Source of the DNA: an uncultured Collinsella sp.
GTDB lineage: Bacteria > Actinomycetota > Coriobacteriia > Coriobacteriales > Coriobacteriaceae
DNA length: 7,956 nucleotides
Reading direction: 5' to 3'
NCBI GenBank assembly: GCA_902494035.1
Contig: CABURV010000072.1
Location: forward strand, 1-7,956
In this document: positions 4,070-7,956 of the stretch, one piece after another
Layout: every line of letters begins with the position of its first letter
Position numbering within the stretch: position 1 is the stretch's first letter
Notes under the pieces: model-generated
Databases searched by the model: none
Told to the model about the DNA's origin: nothing
What the model saw: the letters and a program-made list of their open reading frames with translations, nothing else
Position numbers and translations under genes: made by a program

Positions 4070-7000
4070 ATGGCAAACTACAGTCCACAACACTTTGAGC
4101 CTCGGGCCAAGGCCGTCAACGTCAAGGGCGTTGCTAACCGTGCCGTCGCAACCGTTTTGACGGCGGGCCTCATCGCTCAGCCGCTCATGTCGCCGCTGGC
4201 GGCAATCGCCGCACCGTCAACCGATAACGGCGATTCTGTTCAGGGGGGGGGTAGTTCTGTAGAGAACACCGTTGCCGCCGGTAACCAAGCGGTCGCAAAG
4301 ACGGCTGCCCAGCTGGCGGAGGAGTCGGCAAAGCAGCTCAAGGACGCTCAGGCGGCCTACGATGCCGCCCAGAAGAAGGTTGATGCCGCGGCTCAATCTC
4401 AGCAGCAGGCCCAGCAGCACAGAGACCATGCTACAAAGGCCCTAACCGATAACGCGACCGAGCAGAACGCGGCAGAAGTCGCCGCGCTTCAGGAGAAGAT
4501 CGACGAGCTTAAGGCGGCCGTCGACAAGGCCGAGCAGCAGCAGAAGAAGCTGGGTGACCTGAACGACCGGCTCGATCAGGCCAATAAGAGCGTTGCGGAC
4601 AAGACTCGGGCGCTTGAGAACGCCAAGGCCAAGCAGGGCGAGGCCAAGAAGGCCCTCGATGATGCCCAGGCCAAGCTCGAGGCCATGGGCATGGATAAAT
4701 ACGAGGCCGCCAAGAAGGCCGTCGAGGACGCGCAGGCAAAATTCGATGCAGCGAACGCCGATGTGAAGACTGCCGAGGGTGAGCTCGATGCCGCTAAGAC
4801 GGCTGTCTCCAATGCCCAGCAGGCAAAGAGGGATGCCGAGTCTGCTCTGACGTCCGCTCAGGCAAAGAAGCAGCAGACCGCCGCTGCCCTCGCTACTGCA
4901 ACCACCGCACGTGACAACGCCCAGCAGAAGCTGGATCAGGCGCAGGCCGCGCTCGATGCCGCTACTTCTGGCACGGGTGTCGATCTGGATGCGCTCGAGG
5001 CTGCTAAGAACACCGCCGCCAACGAGCTTGCAACCGCGCAGAGCGCCCTTGACGCCGCGACTGCTGTCGACGCAACCGCCCAGGCGAACCTCCAGGCCGC
5101 ACAGGCCGCCGTCCCCGCCGCTCAGGAGCGCGTCAACGCCGCGAACACCGCCGTCACGACCGCGCAGGCTGCATACGACGAGGCGAACGCGAAGCTCAGC
5201 GATGCGACCGGCAAGTACACCACCGCTAAGACTGCATACGAGCAAGCGCAGCAGACCGAGGGCGACAAGAAGGCCGAGTACGACCGACTCGTCGGGATCC
5301 GTCAGCAGAAGCACAGCGAGTGGGAGACGGCATGCGCTGAATCCGATGCCGCCAAGAAGGCATACGATGCCGCGAACGCCGAGGTCGAGAAGCTTAACCA
5401 GCAGATTGCCGACCTCAAGTCGAACATGACCGTAGACCAGAATGTCATCAGCCAGGGTATGTTCGGCTTCATGAACTACATCATTGGCGGCAGCCAGTTC
5501 ACAGCCACGCAGAAGTCGAATGCAAGCACTGCCGTATCGATGCTCATGGGGACGACGGATAAACAGGACTGGTATGACAAGTACGTCGATCAGGACATGT
5601 CTCGCGACACCAATCCGCTTTCCTTGGAGCAGATGCGCAACGCCCTGACTTACCTCGATACCCAGAACAACCTCCGCAAGGCGAACGGTCAGTCGGAGCT
5701 CAGCGTCAGCCTCCGCATGACTGCGGCAGCCGCCCTTAATGCATCATATTCATCGAACATCTGGGGACACTCGAACTGCTATTTCGATCAAGGTGAGAAC
5801 CTTGCAGGCGGCGGTGGAGCATACACCGGAGGCGAGACCGAGGATACCCTCGGCTGGCCATATACCGGTCTCTACACCCAGGAGAAAGAGGCATTCGATA
5901 AGTACGTCGAGCAGTATGGCGACGAACTCGGCAGCCACCGATATGATTCCTACTATATCTACCAGCACTACAACAGCATCTACCATGAGTGCGGACACTA
6001 TCTCAACATCATCGATGCCGGCGCGAAGGCTATCGGCATCGCAACCGGTAGTGGTAAGAACACCGATTCCGAGGTAACCATTTTCGACTATAGCGGGAGC
6101 ACGGGGCAGAAGGACTTCACTGTCTCCGAGTTCAAGAAGCTCGTCACCGACTACATCGATTCCGCCTACAATGCAGGCGGCACGCAGGAGCAGAAGGAGC
6201 AGCTGAAGCAGCTTCAGAATAAGTTGGCAGAGGCACAGAAGAACTTCGGGACTGCTGGAACGGCTTATTCTAACGCATTGGATAAGCAAGAAAGCGCTCG
6301 CGATGCCTATACCGCGGCCGACACGGACGTGAACACTGCCAAGGGCGAGTACGAGAAGGCTAAAGCCGGCACCGCCGCCGCGAAGACGGCATACGACGCC
6401 GCCGAAGCCAAACTCAAGGGTATCGACGTCAAGACGCCCCAGGCCAAGCTCGATGCCGCCAAGAGCGAGGCTGCCGCTGCCCAGTCCGCGCTCGATGCCG
6501 CCAACGCAAAGGTCCCCGAATGCCAGAAGAAGGCGCAGAAGACTGCTGCTTACAAGGCCGAGGCGAAGACCGCTCGCGATGCCGCCAAGGCAAAATCCGA
6601 CCAGGCCAACGAGGCGTATGACAACGCCACTGCTTCGGTCAAGGACCTTACCGCCAAGCGCGATGCCGCAAGGGCAGATCTTGCGAGTAAGCGAAGCGCG
6701 GTTGATGATGCCAAGAAGGCCGACGACGCCGCTCAAGCTGAGATGGAGCGCGCCCAGGCTGCGCAGACCGCTGTCGCAACGGCTCTCGCAAATGCTCAAC
6801 AGGAAGTCTCCAACAAGCAGCAGGCTCTGTCCAACGCCCAGGGCAAGGTCGCGACCGCGCAGACCGCGCTCGACGCAGCGAACAAGGCATTCCAGCGCTA
6901 TGCCGCAGCCCAGAAGGCTGTTGACGACGCCAAGGCAGCTTATGATGCTGCCGTCGCCGGTGTCGCCGATGCCCAAAAGCAGCTCGAGGCCGCCAACGAA

Positions 7001-7525
7001 GCAGTCGTCGATGCGAACCTCGAGATCGTCAAGGCCAAGGCCGAGCTTGCCAACGACGAGGCGCTCAAGGCCGATCTTGAGGCTGTCGACCACAAGGCAT
7101 CCCTTGCCGCGGGCACGACGGGCAACGAGAAGCTGGTCAAGCTGAACGCTGCCTACGCTCGCTATAAGGCCGCCGTCGATGCCGCCGCTGGCCTCAAGGC
7201 TGCCCTGAGCGATGCCGATGCCAAGCTGTCCGATGCCAACGACGCCTATGCCGCCGCGCTTGCCGAGCTTGGCGATGCCAAGGATGCCCTGGCTGCCGCG
7301 CAGGCCGAGTACGACAAGTATCATCCCAAGGCTGAGCCGCAGGCCAAGCCTCAGGTTGCGCAGGCTGCTGCAAAGGCTCCTGTCGCCAAGAAGAAGGCCG
7401 CGTCGGCCGCACTCGCCCAGACTGGCGATGACTCCGCACTTGCAGGCGAGGTGTTCGTCATCGGTGGCATTACGCTCGTTGCCGCGGGCGTGACGCTGGG
7501 CGATCGTCGTCGCAAGCAGATGTAG
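4070..7525 (+). CDS. Wall-anchored coiled-coil surface protein with CAP domain (PrgA/Sec10-like architecture)
   Basis: 1151 residues. Signal peptide: long basic n-region (1-24), hydrophobic core (about 25-47), likely cleavage near AIAA-PS (47-49). Ala/Lys/Asp/Gln-rich coiled coil: about 82-455. CAP (SCP/PR-1) domain: about 457-700, with H567 (WGHSN), E576 (GENLA), E640 and H643 (HECGHY), the four cavity residues of the family, plus C570 and C641, which may form a disulfide. Second coiled coil: about 705-1085. Then a Lys/Ala/Pro linker, LAQTG (1115-1119), a hydrophobic helix (about 1124-1144) and RRRKQM. The LAQTG motif suggests attachment by a class E sortase, though none is encoded here. The order coil-CAP-coil-anchor resembles enterococcal surface-exclusion protein PrgA/Sec10, so roles in adhesion, contact control or proteolysis are possible but unproven. 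The ATG has a good site, AAAGGGAG (4056-4063). A run of nine G at codons 58-61 may switch it on and off. Confidence 0.88.
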   Translation: MANYSPQHFEPRAKAVNVKGVANRAVATVLTAGLIAQPLMSPLAAIAAPSTDNGDSVQGGGSSVENTVAAGNQAVAKTAAQLAEESAKQLKDAQAAYDAAQKKVDAAAQSQQQAQQHRDHATKALTDNATEQNAAEVAALQEKIDELKAAVDKAEQQQKKLGDLNDRLDQANKSVADKTRALENAKAKQGEAKKALDDAQAKLEAMGMDKYEAAKKAVEDAQAKFDAANADVKTAEGELDAAKTAVSNAQQAKRDAESALTSAQAKKQQTAAALATATTARDNAQQKLDQAQAALDAATSGTGVDLDALEAAKNTAANELATAQSALDAATAVDATAQANLQAAQAAVPAAQERVNAANTAVTTAQAAYDEANAKLSDATGKYTTAKTAYEQAQQTEGDKKAEYDRLVGIRQQKHSEWETACAESDAAKKAYDAANAEVEKLNQQIADLKSNMTVDQNVISQGMFGFMNYIIGGSQFTATQKSNASTAVSMLMGTTDKQDWYDKYVDQDMSRDTNPLSLEQMRNALTYLDTQNNLRKANGQSELSVSLRMTAAAALNASYSSNIWGHSNCYFDQGENLAGGGGAYTGGETEDTLGWPYTGLYTQEKEAFDKYVEQYGDELGSHRYDSYYIYQHYNSIYHECGHYLNIIDAGAKAIGIATGSGKNTDSEVTIFDYSGSTGQKDFTVSEFKKLVTDYIDSAYNAGGTQEQKEQLKQLQNKLAEAQKNFGTAGTAYSNALDKQESARDAYTAADTDVNTAKGEYEKAKAGTAAAKTAYDAAEAKLKGIDVKTPQAKLDAAKSEAAAAQSALDAANAKVPECQKKAQKTAAYKAEAKTARDAAKAKSDQANEAYDNATASVKDLTAKRDAARADLASKRSAVDDAKKADDAAQAEMERAQAAQTAVATALANAQQEVSNKQQALSNAQGKVATAQTALDAANKAFQRYAAAQKAVDDAKAAYDAAVAGVADAQKQLEAANEAVVDANLEIVKAKAELANDEALKADLEAVDHKASLAAGTTGNEKLVKLNAAYARYKAAVDAAAGLKAALSDADAKLSDANDAYAAALAELGDAKDALAAAQAEYDKYHPKAEPQAKPQVAQAAAKAPVAKKKAASAALAQTGDDSALAGEVFVIGGITLVAAGVTLGDRRRKQM
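4243..4251 (+). repeat. G9 homopolymer tract, candidate phase-variation switch
   Basis: Nine consecutive G lie inside codons 58-61 (QGGG), about ten residues after the signal peptide. In the present length the gene is in frame. With ten G, the next codon is TAG (4252-4254). With eight G, translation reads GTA GTT CTG and then TAG (4260-4262). Either one-base change therefore removes the whole mature protein. The neighbouring Gly codons elsewhere in the gene are mixed, so the tract is not a simple codon-bias effect. Confidence 0.6.
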
Positions 7526-7592
7526 CGTTTCGAGCGTAGTTTCTGCAACGAACTTCGGTTCATAGCAGGAACGCTTCGATAGCTAAACCGAT

Positions 7593-7640
7593 AAGGCCGG
7601 GCGCGCTGTTAAACGCAGTGCGCCCGGCCTTTCTTTGTTT
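7593..7640 (+). terminator. Intrinsic terminator of the surface protein gene
   Basis: A 16-bp stem (7593-7608 with 7616-7631, one G-T pair, core GGCCGGGCGC) has a 7-base loop TTAAACG and is followed by TTCTTTGTTT. It lies 68 bases after the stop codon. Confidence 0.9.
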
Positions 7641-7645
7641 CGATA

Positions 7646-7687
7646 TCAAAAAGCCCGGTCGGTGGCCGCGAAAGCTACCGACCGGGC
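7646..7687 (-). terminator. Intrinsic terminator of the OPT transporter gene
   Basis: A 14-bp stem (7653-7666 with 7674-7687, one mismatched or wobble position) has a 7-base loop. On the minus strand it is followed by a T5 run (A run at 7648-7652). It lies about 40 bases after the stop of the transporter gene. Confidence 0.88.
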
Positions 7688-7728
7688 AAGCCGTAGGCAA
7701 TATGGTTGCTGTCGAGCAGCTGCTCAGC

Positions 7729-7956
7729 TTAGCCCAGCAGGCTTAAGCCCACGGAGACAAACGCCAAGATAACGCCGACGACGGACTCGCCGCCCAGCAG
7801 ACCGCTGGCAACGACCAGGCCCTGCTCCTGGAAGGCAGCATCCTTGGCGGCCTTCTCCTCGTCCGAAAGACCGGCGGCGGCGTCGCGGTGTGCGGCCCAC
7901 TTGTCGTAGGCGAGCTTGATGCAGGAGCCCAGGAAGGCCGTGAGCGACATGTAGAA
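7729..7956 (-). CDS. OPT family oligopeptide transporter, C-terminal end (partial)
   Basis: The last 75 codons of a gene that continues past the right edge; the stop is TAA at 7731-7729. The visible part reads FYMSLTAFLGSCIKLAYDKW, a charged loop with Asp/Glu/Lys/Ala (about 21-42), then GLVVASGLLGGESVVGVILA and a final hydrophobic helix ending VSVGLSLLG. The combination of a short charged loop and a GLxxGExxVGV helix at the very C-terminus is typical of OPT-family transporters, integral membrane proteins that import oligopeptides or metal chelates. Identification rests only on this tail, and the substrate cannot be judged. An internal Met 3 residues into the visible part is not the start, because the frame stays open to the edge and a lone 73-residue protein would lack the rest of the transporter. 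Confidence 0.72.
   Translation of the reverse strand, partial: FYMSLTAFLGSCIKLAYDKWAAHRDAAAGLSDEEKAAKDAAFQEQGLVVASGLLGGESVVGVILAFVSVGLSLLG

Noticed and set aside
4442..5314. Minus-strand open frame (290 codons) opposite the first coiled-coil arm
   Set aside because: Same cause: GC-rich Ala-rich coding repeats leave the opposite strand open. The product is low-complexity Leu/Gly.
5750..7324. Long minus-strand open frame (524 codons, Leu/Gly/Val-rich) inside the surface protein gene
   Set aside because: It mirrors the Ala/Lys/Asp-rich repeats of the plus-strand gene, has no domain or ribosome site, and the plus-strand protein has signal peptide, CAP domain and anchor.
4313..7324. Tandem DNA repeats or a CRISPR-like array in the surface protein gene
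   Set aside because: Recurring words such as GATGCCGCC reflect coiled-coil codons. There is no fixed repeat unit or unique-spacer pattern.

Overview
The window looks like chromosomal DNA from a gut Coriobacteriia, most likely Collinsella or a close relative. This is inferred from the moderately high GC, an aryl-sulfate sulfotransferase remnant, an OPT-type peptide transporter end, and a surface protein ending in an LAQTG sorting motif of the kind handled by actinobacterial class E sortases. No mobile element, tRNA, rRNA or CRISPR array was seen.

Layout. Positions 1-342 are mostly non-coding, with several inverted repeats and a doubtful open frame running in from the left edge. A complete 3-hydroxyacyl-CoA dehydrogenase follows (343-1302, +). 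Next is a 5'-truncated aryl-sulfate sulfotransferase remnant (1381-1860, +), then a spacer with a long hairpin (1923-1967). A 12-codon ORF (2010-2048) ends one base before a small membrane-anchored protein of unknown function (2050-2499, +). A probably bidirectional terminator (2519-2554) separates it from a convergent DUF389 membrane protein (3764-2625, -), which carries an EF-hand-like loop. A divergent intergenic region (3765-4069) with three inverted repeats precedes a 1151-residue wall-anchored surface protein (4070-7525, +). Two back-to-back terminators (7593-7640 for +, 7646-7687 for -) then separate it from the C-terminal end of an OPT-family transporter that leaves the window at the right edge (-).

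The most interesting object is the surface protein. It has a signal peptide, about 370 residues of Ala-rich coiled coil, a CAP domain with its four cavity residues intact, about 380 more residues of coiled coil, and an LAQTG anchor. The two arms are nearly equal, and several Gly/Pro breaks mirror each other about the CAP domain. This suggests an intramolecular antiparallel hairpin carrying the CAP head far from the wall, as in the enterococcal surface-exclusion protein PrgA/Sec10. Just after the signal peptide the gene has a run of nine G. Gain or loss of one G leads to a TAG stop at once or within four codons, so the run could be an ON/OFF phase-variation switch. A perfect 12-bp palindrome lies over the expected -35 region of its promoter.

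The other genes do not form an obvious pathway with it: each is single, separated by terminators or long spacers, and probably transcribed on its own.
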